Of a stretch of 64,000 nucleotides of DNA, positions 27,001-39,900 are shown one piece after another. Made by a program: the position numbers and the translations under genes. Positions within the stretch are counted from its first letter, which is position 1; the number at the start of each line of letters is the position of its first letter. This stretch comes from Mesorhabditis belari. Taxonomy: Eukaryota > Nematoda > Chromadorea > Rhabditida > Rhabditidae. The notes under the pieces were generated by a model, which worked only from the letters and a program-made list of their open reading frames with translations, did no database searches and was not told where the DNA came from. The DNA lies in the NCBI GenBank assembly GCA_958450365.1, contig CAUEEP010000737.1:2283501-2347500 (forward strand), written 5' to 3'.

Positions 27001-27699
27001 TAGCTACTTGTAACTTTAGCTAGTTGTAACTTTAGCTAGTTGTAACTTCAGCCTCACTGATCGCTTTTTAAATCTCCTTATAAGTAGCCTTTTTATTCAG
27101 GATAAAATATGGTTATTAGTGAAGTAAAGTTACGATCGGATCACTGCAGTTTTGTCAAGTTGGATTACTGTAGATAGTGCCGATTTTTGGACAGGCAATT
27201 GGACAGGCAATTGGACAGACGATTGGACAGACAACTGGATTACTGTAGCTATAGAACGCTTTTCATGGAACTTTTTGCATGAAGAACATAGCTAACCGTA
27301 TCCGGATAATCCTCTTCATCAGAAGACGGCTCCGATTCATCACTGTCATCAGCGTTTCGATAAGAGAATTTTATTCTTCGAGCCGGTTTTTTTGGGGCAA
27401 CAATTGGCTGGGTATGAGGCTGAGTTTGAGTTTGAGCTGCTGTCGTTTGAGCTGGTGTCGTTTGAGCGAATTTCCGCGTGGCCACCACCTCGGACACCGG
27501 GCTTGAGCTTGGCGGAGAGCTCTGAAAAGTATTGTATTCTTGAAATTCTCTGAACTTTTCGAATCAATAACTATATTACAGTAGTGGGTTGGGGGGGGGG
27601 GGGGGGGGGGGTTTTTAAGGGGGTTTTTAAAAAATTTTTTTTTAAATTTTTTTTTTTTTTTTTAAGGGTTTTTTTTTTTTTTTAAAAAAATATTTTTTT

Positions 27700-27737
<38 letters not shown>

Positions 27738-27860
27738 TTAAATTGGGTGGATTATAAAGGGAAAGGGTTAATTTTAATTTTTTTTTTTTTTTTTTTTATA
27801 TTTTTTTTTTTTTTTTTTTAAAAATATTAGGGTTTTTTTATATATTATTTTTTAATTTTT

Positions 27861-27910
<50 letters not shown>

Positions 27911-27926
27911 GGTTTTTTTTTTGTGT

Positions 27927-27985
<59 letters not shown>

Positions 27986-30900
27986 TAGAATTTACCTCAG
28001 GAGTGGTGACGGTTGAGGCAACGGGAGTGCTCGGCTTGATCACGATCTCGGGGACGCCGATTCTTTGAAGCTGAAAGATAGATTTGAAGATAACTTATCG
28101 CTTAATTGTAGATAGTAGAAGTTTTAGCTTAATCATACTGTAGGATAAGTACTGTGTAATAGTATAGCAAGGATTAGCAAAGATTGAAGTAGCAAAAGAT
28201 TTGATAAAAAGGAAATTAACTAGAGAAGACTTTAAATCTCCAGCTCCAGCTTTCAGCGACGTCTAAAACTTTAAATTGTTACCGTACTATTTACTTTTAC
28301 CGACATTAAACCATATTGTATGTCTGTTTTATCCAATTTTCAACACTCATACTTGAGATTGTTGCGGTGGAATGATCGGTCCCGAGTCAAATGCGATCTC
28401 TCGCAACTCGCGCAATCCACTTGGTTGTCGAATCTCCGGGATCACTCGTTGGTTTGGCTCTTCCTCTGTCGCAAACACATCGTAAACATCATCCATTTCA
28501 ACAGCATCTAAATTCAAAAACAATTAATCTTTTGATATCAATTTTACCTAGAGGACTTGCAGCCGAATCGTAAAAAATCCGAGTTCTGGGCAGTCGTTGT
28601 GCTGGCACGGCTTGAGAGGGTTCTATAAGTTCAAGAATCAGAAATAAAGCTGTCAAATTTAGAGTTGTTAGCTCTCCCACCAGAATTTCTGAATTGATCA
28701 TCGGGCATCTCACTCTCGTCCGTCTCAAAGACAGTTGTCCACATTCGGGGTCGTTGTGTTGAAGACCACGTTTGTTCCATCTGGAATCATTGTGTAGAGA
28801 GATACAGTAGTTGAACAGGCTGGGAGGTTGGGGAGGTTGGGAGGAGTTTGGGGCTGGGAACATAGACATACGGGATTCGAACCCGCAACCTCTCGCTTAT
28901 CGGGCGAATGCTCTACCAACGTGCTACAGTATTTCATCGCCGCCGGGTGCCTTATACCCTACTCAATATTCCAGTTTTACATAAGGGGCCAGATAAAGGC
29001 AGATAGGCATGAGCAAGCAGGCCAGGGAGACCAGGAACAGGCCAGAAGACAGATCTTGGCTTGGCCTGGCACCAGCCCATAAAAAGTTTCCTGAGGCTGA
29101 ACGAAGCTACAGGTCCTAGAACCCAGTTGGACAACCAGTTCAGGGTTGAGATTAGGGTAGGCATTAGATCACCAAGGCCTTACTGTAATTATTGTTTACC
29201 TCTTTCCATCTCGGATCTTCAAGCGCTTCGATGACTTGTTGTGTCTCCGGTTCCGATATCTTGAACCGATCATCGGCAAACGTGAAGTCAGCCTCTTCAA
29301 GACCATGCCTCAATTCCGTTGCCGCTGTCGTAATTCGCTGCTCGGCTGAGTCGGTTCTCGTCAATTCTTGGTGCTGAAAGTGCGCTTTAAAAGTTCAACG
29401 ACAAAGCTAATAAAAGAGAATAAAAGAAATCTATAAAGAGAAGTTAAATCATAGTTTATTTTACATATAGATCTAAAGCTTCTAAGTTGTATCGATTTAA
29501 TTGTTAGCCTCACCTTGTACTCGATTTCTTTCCTGCCCAATTCGCTCTGAACACTGCCCGATTGAGTGGTGAATCCACTGTCGGCCATGCTATCCGATCG
29601 ACTGCTATTTCTCGCGAGATTCTCATAGAATGATCCAGAGTCAGATGTCTCGTAGAGGGATTCACGGGAAGAGACGGATATGATCGTTGAGTTCTCTCGG
29701 GAGACCTAAAAGAAAGAATGAGATTTTGGAATTGAAAAAAAAGCTGAGTTAACTGTTAGATCAGTTCACAAACCCTTCTTGGATGTACAGTGACTGCTTG
29801 TTGAAGGTTGATCCGTTCTCGTTCAAGTCGATCAGCCAGCAGCTCTGGTTCGGGCATTGTTGGTCTTGTTGATGGAGTGGATCGGGTAGCTGAATATCGT
29901 GTAAAGTTTAGTGCTAAGTACACCAAACCCATAGCTGGATCGTCTCCTTGCGCCATTCGAATCACCGCCAAGATTTGCTCTCGTTCAGCTGGTGGCAGAT
30001 GGGAGAGGTCGAGATCCGGGATCTCATAGCTTCTCGGCTCTTCTTGAGATTGATATTGATCTGTTGATTCTGAAATTGATCCTGTTCAAGATATCAAAGA
30101 GTTTCTAGTGTAGTACCCCAGGACGGTACCCCAGGATTAGGGTAATTACTTTTTAGAAAACAATACAGACCTTGTTTTAGCTCGTACACCGGCTCTTCAT
30201 AGATGGGCTCTTCAATCTCATACTCTCTTCTCATTTCCACGCTAAAACAAGTTTCCTTTATCTCTTAATTCTATACTTACTCTCTAGCAAATCCTTGAAG
30301 ATTTTCAACAGATTTTGATGGAATTTTTCTTTCTATAAAAGTCGATTCAAATGTCGATGTTGAAGCAATTTGCTCATCAGCTACCGCCTCAGCCATCAAT
30401 GCCAAGATTCGACGCCGCTCCTCATCCGGTAGATTTTCTAAGCCTAAATTTAATGAAGTTAAAAAGATCTACAACAATCGAACAATCGAACAATCTAACA
30501 ATCTAACAATCGAACAATCTAACAGGTTTAGTTTTACCTTGAATATCTATTGTTGACAAGGGCAATGATGGAGAGACTGGTCTCAATCTTTCATCTGTTT
30601 TGATCAGTGTTGATGATTGAGTAAATGGTGATGACGTCATTGACTCGTCCATTGCCGCCAGATTCATCACTTCTAAATCAACTCGATTGAAAAATGATAC
30701 GTCTCAAAAACGATAGTCTAGTTTTATCCAAGGTTACGATAGTTTTCAAAAAAGGATACGCTAGATCCCTTTCTCACCTTGTATCCGCCTTCTTTCCTCA
30801 TCTGTCAACCCATCAAATGCTTCTTCAACAATTGGAGCTGGTGTGAAAGAGGGAGATTTTTGAAGGAACACTGGTTGAGGCTAAAATTCGAAATTTCAAG

Positions 30901-33900
30901 AGAATTTCACTGATCAAGTACCGCTGGCATCGACTCATCCATTGCCGCCATATTCATCACTTCTAGAAAATGAATTTGGATTTGGTGTACCAAAAAGGTT
31001 TACCTAGAATCTTTTGCCGCTCAGCGTCAGTCAATCCTTCTAATCCATCGATGGTTGGCTGTGGTGGTTGCGGGGATCTGATAGAGGGTTGTGATGATGG
31101 GGTGAATGAGGTGGATGCCATTGAGGAGTCCATCATTGCCGCTTGGTTCATGACGTCTAAAAGTTTGGTAACTGTAAGATAAATTTAAGACTGAAAATCA
31201 GTTCAATCTAGAAGACCTGTTATTCAATCTAATTCTATTGAATAGAATAAATAGGATCGGCTTCGGAGGGTCGGATCTAATCCAATCCAGTGCTGACCCC
31301 AGAGCCGATTCCAGAGCCCAGCAGAGCTCAGCCCAGCTCTTGTTTGTTAGCTTTTCCATTTTGCATTATAGATCTGATCCGAGTTTAGTGTTGGAAACAT
31401 GTTTACTTTAATATTTCATGTTACAATAGATTTAAAAGCTATCACTGAATCAGATAGACAAACTTCAGATAAATCTTAGCTCTATTCAAATAGATCTATT
31501 CAAATATGTCTAGCTAAAGGATCAAATATGTTTAGGTTAAAATTTTAAAATAAAACTATAGATAAGCATAGTTGATAGAACTATAAACTCACGTCTAACT
31601 ATAAACTACTGTTTTGGGATGAAGTACTTGATTGGTACCAGGCATGGAAAAATTCCAACTCAACCCTAATTCCACCTTCATTTTCACAGCCGTCTCTTGG
31701 CCGATTGTTCTGAAATTTTGCTTACAAATAGAAATGACCATTCTCTGCTTGTAGACAAAATTTCAAAGCAATCGGCGAAGAGACGGCTGAGAAAATGAAG
31801 GTGAAACTTTCCCATGTCTCTTTATCCTTTATTACTGAGCAATCAGCTTTTGGTAAGCATCCTTTTATGCTGAAAATTTCATTTTCTGAAAGCAAACCTA
31901 AAATTTTCCTTTGCTCTCCTTCGCTCAACCCTTCAAAACCATCCATTGGTGGGATCATCGGTGATTTTGGAGCAATATTTTGGGATTGCTTAATCGGAGG
32001 AATCGGTGATATCGACTGTTCGATCTCGGCAGCTCCCATCACCTAAATTAGCCACATTTTTTTTGATGGTCCTTTGAATTTTGTTATATACTTATTTTGT
32101 TTAAATTTATCGTCAAATTTAGAAACAATAAGAAACCTTTAAGATGTGCGCCTTTTCCTCTTCGGACAATCCTTCAAGTGGATCGATTTCTGCTGTAGTT
32201 GGACGCATTGATGAAGTCTGGGAAAGAGAGGAGACTGGACGGGAGATGCCCTAACATTTTACATCATATTTGAGTGATAATCGAAAATTTATGAATGGAT
32301 CTTTGTTTAGGAGAATTTGTTTTCGGAGATCCGCTAGAGCTTTGTCCAGAAGCGCTCAATCAATTAAAAAAGAAGAAAACTCAGCAAAATCTTCAAGCTA
32401 TATCATGGCTATAATGTGGATTGCGCGTCGAATGATACCAAAATCAACTCAAAACATAATATCCATGCAAAGCTATGAGGCAAAATGTTAAGTCTCGCCC
32501 ATAATGGGCGGGGTTTAGGTTTTTAGCCAACAACTTTGCATGGATATTATATTTTGAGTTGATTTTGGTATTATTCGATGCGCAATGTTATTCTGCATTG
32601 AATGATAGTCAAAATTGAAGGGTTGGTGCTAAGAAAAGCCTTAAATTGCCAACGGCAAAAAGGACCGACAGCTTTTTTTCGTTAGAAGTCTATTTTGAAA
32701 TACTGCTCTTATAGATTAGGTATAATTAAAAGTTCTCAAAGTGTTGATTATTCAAAACCAGGCGAGCCGGATCTAGCTCATGGCTTGACTTGGGCTAATC
32801 TGGCTTTATCCCGTGACCCGATTTCAAGCTTGAAACGGATCTAGCCTTGGCTCAAGTCTGACTGTTAAAGGCATTCATCCCGACCCCCTTTTTTCTGATC
32901 TCTTTGAATTCGGCTCTCTACGGGGCACCTCCAAGGCCAGAAGGGGGCCTTTTCTCATACGCCAACCTTCCGTTTCCTCTAAAAGCCCCCACAGTTTCTT
33001 TTTTAATCGAGTTATTAAATTCTGGAACATTTAAAATTAAAATTTACCTTCTCATGTTCGTGATTTTTCCACCTTGGCTAGATTTAAAGCCGCAATTTCG
33101 GCAATTCATTTGACTGCTCTGTGATTCTTTCTTGAGGTATCTATTTATCTTTTGGGTGTGTTTTGAGTGGTGTCCCGGGTAATTATTGTGATTTTGTTTT
33201 GTCGCTATTCAACTGAATCGGGCATATATATATATATGTTGTGTCCGATTTAGATTTCCGTCCGATTTAGATTCAATCTAAATCGGACGTCCGATATAGA
33301 CTGTAATCTAAATCGGACGTCCGCGATAAGTTCAATCTAAATCGGACACAACATATATATAATGAAATTTTTGCTAAAAAAGTTTGATTTAATTAGGTTA
33401 AACTTTTAGATAAATTTATTCAAAGTCTTTTAACGAACTCTTTCATTCTTTACTTCTATATACTTCTATACTTGTTACGTCTATAAATTCTATACTTGTC
33501 TACCTTCTAATAATCTAGTTTTAACGAGAATCGATCCTTATTCGGTCTCTTTCATGAAGACTTCTATACTTGTTACTTCTATAAACTCTATACTTGTCTA
33601 TCTGCTAGTAATCTAGCTTTAATGAGAATCGATCCTTATTCGGTCTCTTTCATGAAGACTTTCTATAAATTCTATACTTATTTACCTGCTAGTAATCTAG
33701 TTTTAACGAGAATAGATCCTTATTCGGTTTCTTTCATGAAGACTTCTATACTTGTTACTTCTATAAATTCTATACTTTCATTAACCCAAAATTTAAAAGG
33801 AAACTTTTGAATAAATTTATCGAAAAGTTGAGCCTAAATCAATCGAACTTTTAATGAGAATCGATCCTTAATCTCTTTCTTTTCTCGATCTCTTTCTTTA

Positions 33901-36900
33901 AGATAAACATTAACCCAAATTTCCCCTAAATACTAGTTAGTATTTAGAGATAAATTAAGCATTTTTACCATGTGGATCTGTAGGAAAATAAAAGTTATCC
34001 CATTACTTTATGCTATACTTATAGCTTGTGATGTTAAAGTACGCTTTAGCATCCCAGTATGTCGGCTTATTCAAAAACGACTGCGTCAAAGTTCTTTGTC
34101 ATAGTCATAGACATAGTCAAAGCTCTGAACAAACTTGTTTTGGTGGTTGCATTGAAGTGGATGATTGTGATGGGATTTGTGGCTGGAATGTTGTTTCCCC
34201 TTCAGCCGCTCGCATCACCGCCATGATCTGCTCTCGCTCGGCTGCCGAGAGATCCTCCATACCGGGTGGAATTGGACCGGCCATCGATGGAGTTGGTTGG
34301 GTGGGCTAAAGAGTGTTCTATTAGATTGATCTGAGACTTCTGAGATAAACTTCTGTGACAAAACTTAGTTTGTCTTTCTTTTATTGAATGGATCGTAAAG
34401 GGTGGCCGACAATTATAACGCCACACTTCAAAAGGCCTAGATTGATCAAAATTTGGTCTAGTTTGGTCTAGATCGTTCTGATTTTTCTGGAGATAAATCT
34501 TAAGGTTGTCTTCTAGAACTTTGCCCATCATCTAATCAATTTAAGCTTTCAACTTTTTTATATAACTTTCCAAAGTTGAGAGTCGAGTGTCGCTCGGCAC
34601 GCTACTAATTTATGAGATTTTTGAGATCATTCTTGTCAAAATCTCGTTAAGATTGAATTTATAATGTAAATAAACAAAATTTCACATTCTTTACGCAGTT
34701 TAAGCGCAAAAACTTCTTCAAAAATGTCACTAAAAGGCATCTAATATGGACTGTTTTCTCTTAAACGATTTATTGAGCATTCAGTCACTAAAGAACAAGA
34801 GAATCTTATTTTTTCGCTTTTAAATTTTGTAAATAAATATGATTAATTGAAAGACAATTGAAAGACATTAATTTTTCATATTAAATATTAATAATTAAAA
34901 CATTAAAGCATTAAAATAAGACTTTTTATGAAAATGAAACTTTCAAAATCCCAAAAATGTGCCGAGCGACAGTCGACTCTCAACTTTGGAAAGCTATACC
35001 AAAAAATTGAAAGCTTGAATCGATTAGATAATGGGCAAAGGTCTAGGAGACATACTTAAGATTTTCATCCAGAAAAATCAGAACAATTGACGAAATTTTG
35101 GCCAATCTAGGCTCTCATTTCAACATCAAAAATTTCATTTCAACATCAATACCTGAAAGAAGAAGAAAATTTTGCAAGTAATGCATAGTAAGAATAAAAA
35201 GAGAATTGTTAAAGATTTTGGAAAGATTATCTTGATACACCGTATTCTCTCTAATAGTAGTGCACCCTGAGCGTCGCCTAAATTGCTTGAAGAACCGCTT
35301 ATCAGAACCTTATCTCGAGAACCGCTTATCAGAACCTATCGATGTGGGGTCGGAAAATGTAGCTGACGATGAGATCTTGTGGGGGATTAGTGTTGAGCTT
35401 CTGCAAAAGCTTGGAAGCCGTAAAATAGTCACCAACTCGGCTCGTCGGAGTTCACTACTATTAGAGAGAATTAGACTGATGATATCAATAATTTATCAGG
35501 TATTAAAAGATACTATCGATTTATTCGTCTAGTCTCTAACTAGTGTCACTCTAAAGGCTAATGCGTCTTCTAAAGTCTGTCAACTTTCAATGACTAGTGA
35601 TCTTACATCTAGCTTTACCTAGTTTACCGTATTCTCTCTTAAAGGAGTGCACCCCGAGCTTTATCTAAATTGCTCGAAATCTCGAGAACCGCTTATCAGA
35701 ACCTATCGATGTGGGGTCGGAAAATGTAGCTGACGATGAGATCTTGTGGGGGATTAGTGTTGAGCTTCTGCAAAAGCTTGGAAACCGTAAAATAGTCGCC
35801 AACTTGGCTCGGCGGGGTGCACTACTATTAGAGAAAATACGGTATCTATTTTTGGGCTGTATTTAAAAAGCAAGCTAAAAGATATAAAAGTAAATAGATT
35901 GAAACTGGTTACGGTAATTTTGTTGAGTTCTGGTTACAGTACAAGTTTACGATATTTTTCTAAAGTATAATCCTTTGTTAATTCTTAAAAAATTGTATCT
36001 ATTCGTTGCTAGAGTTGATCAATTGAAATTGAACGACCAAAATCTAGAATGACTTCTAGGTAAAGCCAAAAAGATTGTCTCTGAAAAAGATTATGGAGAC
36101 TTTCCATGAGCAAATACCCGAAAACTACTCAAAAACTGACTCAAAGGAGAAATGAAACAAGTTAGAAAAAGAAAAACAAATAAATCAGTTCAAAAAAAGC
36201 TCACAATCAGTTTGTAGAACAATAAATGATTGGGAAAAAAACGAAAAATAAGAAATTGAATCAAAGACAAAGAGATCAGCAATTCTGAAACAAATTGAAA
36301 ATTTTTTATTTGATCACTAGTCAACTATTAGTCATTTAATGTGAGCTTGACTTGTGTAAATCTTCCAAATCAACTCTAAGATGGGACTATTGGTAAGGAA
36401 AAGTGAGAATAAAGTGCATACTTTTGCATGCATACACTTTTGATCTAGGTTTTCAAAGAAAAAAAGGCTAGTTAAAGCTAAAACAAGTTAAATTTAAATT
36501 GCAAAAATATTCACTGAAGACTTTAAGTTGATTTAAAAAGGATTTATAAAAAGAGTTGAAATTGAAAACATATCTATGTAAACAGTTTCATTAACAATAA
36601 CGAAATGTTATTTAAGATTTGAAAAGGTTTTTGATTATGATAAAGTAAAAGGTGTGGCAGAATTTTTGCAACTGCCTCAGGGCATCAATTTTAGTTCCAT
36701 CAATCTCAAAATACTTAAGAAAGATCCTCTGTGACCCAAAAACCACCTTGGCAACAGGATTTGGATTTGGCTTTGGATTTGGCTTTGGATGGCTTTGGAT
36801 TCGGAGTTGATGCTTATGCTCAAAAAGGCTCTGGCGTAAGCAGCTCTGGCGTAAGCAGCTCTGGCGCAAGCAGCTCTGGCGCAAGCAGCTCTGGCGCAAG

Positions 36901-39900
36901 CAGCTCTGGCGCAAGCAGCTCTGGCGCAAGCAGCTCTGGCGCAAGCAGCTCTGGCGCAAGCAGCTCTGGCGCAAGCAGCTCTGGCGCAAGCAGCTCTGGC
37001 GCAAGCAGCTCTGGCGCAAGCAGCTCTGGCGCAAGCAGCTCTGGCGCAAGCAGCTCTGGCGCAAGCAGCTCTGGCGCAAGCAGCTCTGGCGCAAGCAGCT
37101 CTGGCGCAAGCAGCTCTGGCGCAAGCAGCATTTTCCTGATTTAATCATTTTTAGTGGTCACCCTCAAATTCCGATCTTAAACCAATTGATTTCAGTGTTT
37201 GAAATGTTCGTGAAGCAAAAAAACATGCTCAAAACCGCATTCCAGCATCATTTCGCTTAAGAAATCTCTTCAAAAGATTTTGGGACATTTGATACGCGCC
37301 CCTGATCACCCATGATCTCTTCCGACTAAATTACCCTTGTCCAACTGAGTTTTCAAAAGCTTTCAATTTCGGTACGAGACGGGTCCGGTCCTGTACACTT
37401 GTCCTGTACACTTGTCCTATACACTTGTCCTATACACTTGTCACTTTAAAACAGTTTTGGCCATCCTCAAATTCCGATCTTAATCCAATTGAAGCAAATC
37501 TTTTCCGACTAAATTCTTTTCCCTGATCTTCCGACTAAATTACCCTTGTCCAACTGAGTTTTCAAAAGGTTTAAAGCAAAAGCTTTCAATTTCGGGATGA
37601 TCCGGTTCTCCTGCAGACTTGTCACTTTAAAACAATTCTAATAAACTGGATTTAGGTTATAGTTTTAGAACCAAGAATGACCAATGACTATGACTATGAG
37701 TACCAATAGTGTTAAGATAAGAACTTTGGGTTTTCAACTTAACCCAACCCAATGATACTTACAGTCAAGTAATGTTGGCCAAACGTAAGGAAAAGTGATT
37801 AGAAATCAATGTAAAGAATCAAATTGGCAATCTAACTTTAAGCTCAAATATCTTGAGGTTGGGCTATCCAATTTAAATCGTTTTTGTACCAATCGACAGA
37901 AAAAGACTTGACGCATCTAATGATACCAAGAAAATTCAAATTGAACAACCCAACACCAAGAAGTTTGAGCTCAAAGTTGGATTGTCAATCGTTTTAGAGA
38001 CAGATTAAACGTTCAAAAGAATTCTAAAAGAAAGATATTCAATCAATGAATAAAATGAGCTCAAGCGTTGAACTTTGAGCTCAAATTTCTTTGTGTTGGG
38101 CTGTTCAATTTAAATAGTTTTTGTACGAATCGATAGAGAAAGATTTAGCGCATCGAATGATACCAAGAAAATTCAAATTGAACAAATCAACACCAAGATA
38201 TTTGAACTCAGAGTTGGATGGCCACTGACAAAAAGGGGAGGGCGCGTATAAAAGGTCGATCTCCACCTCTTTGCCATTGGCAATCTAACTTTAAGCTCAA
38301 ATTTATTGGTGTTGAGCTATTCAATTTCAATAGTTTTTGTAGCAATCGACAGAAAAAGACTTGGCGCATCTAATGATACCAAGAAAATTCAAATTGAACA
38401 ACCCAACACCAAGAAGTTTGAGCTCAAAGTTGGATTGTCAATCGCAATGTGATAAAGCTCGATCCCGTTTACCATCCAAATGTCACTAGACTTGCATTTC
38501 TGCCCATAGAGATCTTTTTAAAAGAAAGTAGTTACCTTATATCTTTAAAAATCTATTGTTAAATTTTTTAAGGTGATTTCTCTTTTATCGGTTTCTATTC
38601 TTAAAAGATAATGATTTCAATAATCCTGCCGCATGCTGTATTTGGTATCAAATAAAGCTTCTAACTATTGGGTTGTCCAGTTATGAATGCGCGTTTTTTG
38701 CTATTTGGGAAATTCCTCAAGATACCGAAATCAAGAAAAAGATATATATGAGTATTATTCGAAAGCTGAAGATCTCCTCTACATTTTGATATAAAAAGTT
38801 TTTGAATTTGCCCAGCTTTTGGGCGAATCGACTGCACAGAAGAAGAGGTGGCCAAAAAATGTAAGGGTGCCTTTGGATCAGGTTTTGGCTCCGCTCAAAT
38901 TGAGTTAACGGTTTGATGTTTGACCAATAGATATATCAATACAACTTTTTAAAAATATAACAATTTCAGAGCATCTTTACTCTTCTGTTCTTTTCTGGGC
39001 GATTATTTTACACCGTAAAACTTGAGGAATAGCTAAGCTGGAATGGGTTTTTTCGAAAACGACCTCTCCCTTTGTGCAGTCAATTTCCTAAAAAGTTGAA
39101 TGAATTCAAAAACTTTTTTGATTCCAAAATGTAGAGGAGATTTTCAGCTTTCGAATGATATATAACACTCATATACATCTGTTCGATATCTTGAGAAATT
39201 TACAAAATAGTAAAAACGCGCATTCATAACTGGACAACCCAATATATTAGGTTGATGCAAAAGTCTTTTCCATTTTTTTCGTACTTCTGTTAAAAAGTAA
39301 CAAATTCACGAATTAATCTATAGTTTGCTCTATAAAAAAAGTGTTTTTTTGTTCAATTTGCATCTTTTTAAATGAATTTCGGTTCACTTTCAAGCAAATT
39401 CGAGAGTGAAAAACGCCTTTTTCGTAAAAATCTATAAAAAACTCTACGGAAAAATTGGCTGAATGAATTTCTCTGAAATTTTGGCGAAATATCAAACGTT
39501 TTTTTTCTCTATCTTTTATCTATTGACACGAAGATAGGTTTTCTTTAGCTAAGGTGTCTAAACCGCTCAGGCTCAGGCTCAGGCTTAGGCTGAGGCTTAG
39601 CCTGAGCCTGAGCCTGAGCCTAAACCGCATCATCGAGTTAGCCCTTTTTGACTACCCGACTTCATACTCTCAAGAAAATCCAGGCATTAAATATTTTTAA
39701 ACCCGTTTTAATGTTATTTTGCAGAAAAATAATTGGTTTTTCTAATGAAATCAACCGTAGTTTAATTGGTGCATTTGTTGGCTTGAAACGGCAGACGAAA
39801 AAAATGAAAAAGACTTTTGCATCAACCTAATATATAAATGAAAATAACATTTGAAAGATAATTGAGGAAAATTAGCAATTTAAAATAATAAGGAAATTTT

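Noticed and set aside
2731..28927. Functional tRNA genes at 2731, 3891, 13081 and 28866
   Set aside because: D- and T-arms are recognisable but the acceptor stems do not pair, and the anticodon stems are imperfect at some; SINEs or relics fit better.
36612..37148. Long frames with SCLRQ, LAPEL or GASSS repeats
   Set aside because: They come from a 15-bp tandem repeat and do not join neighbouring exons in phase.
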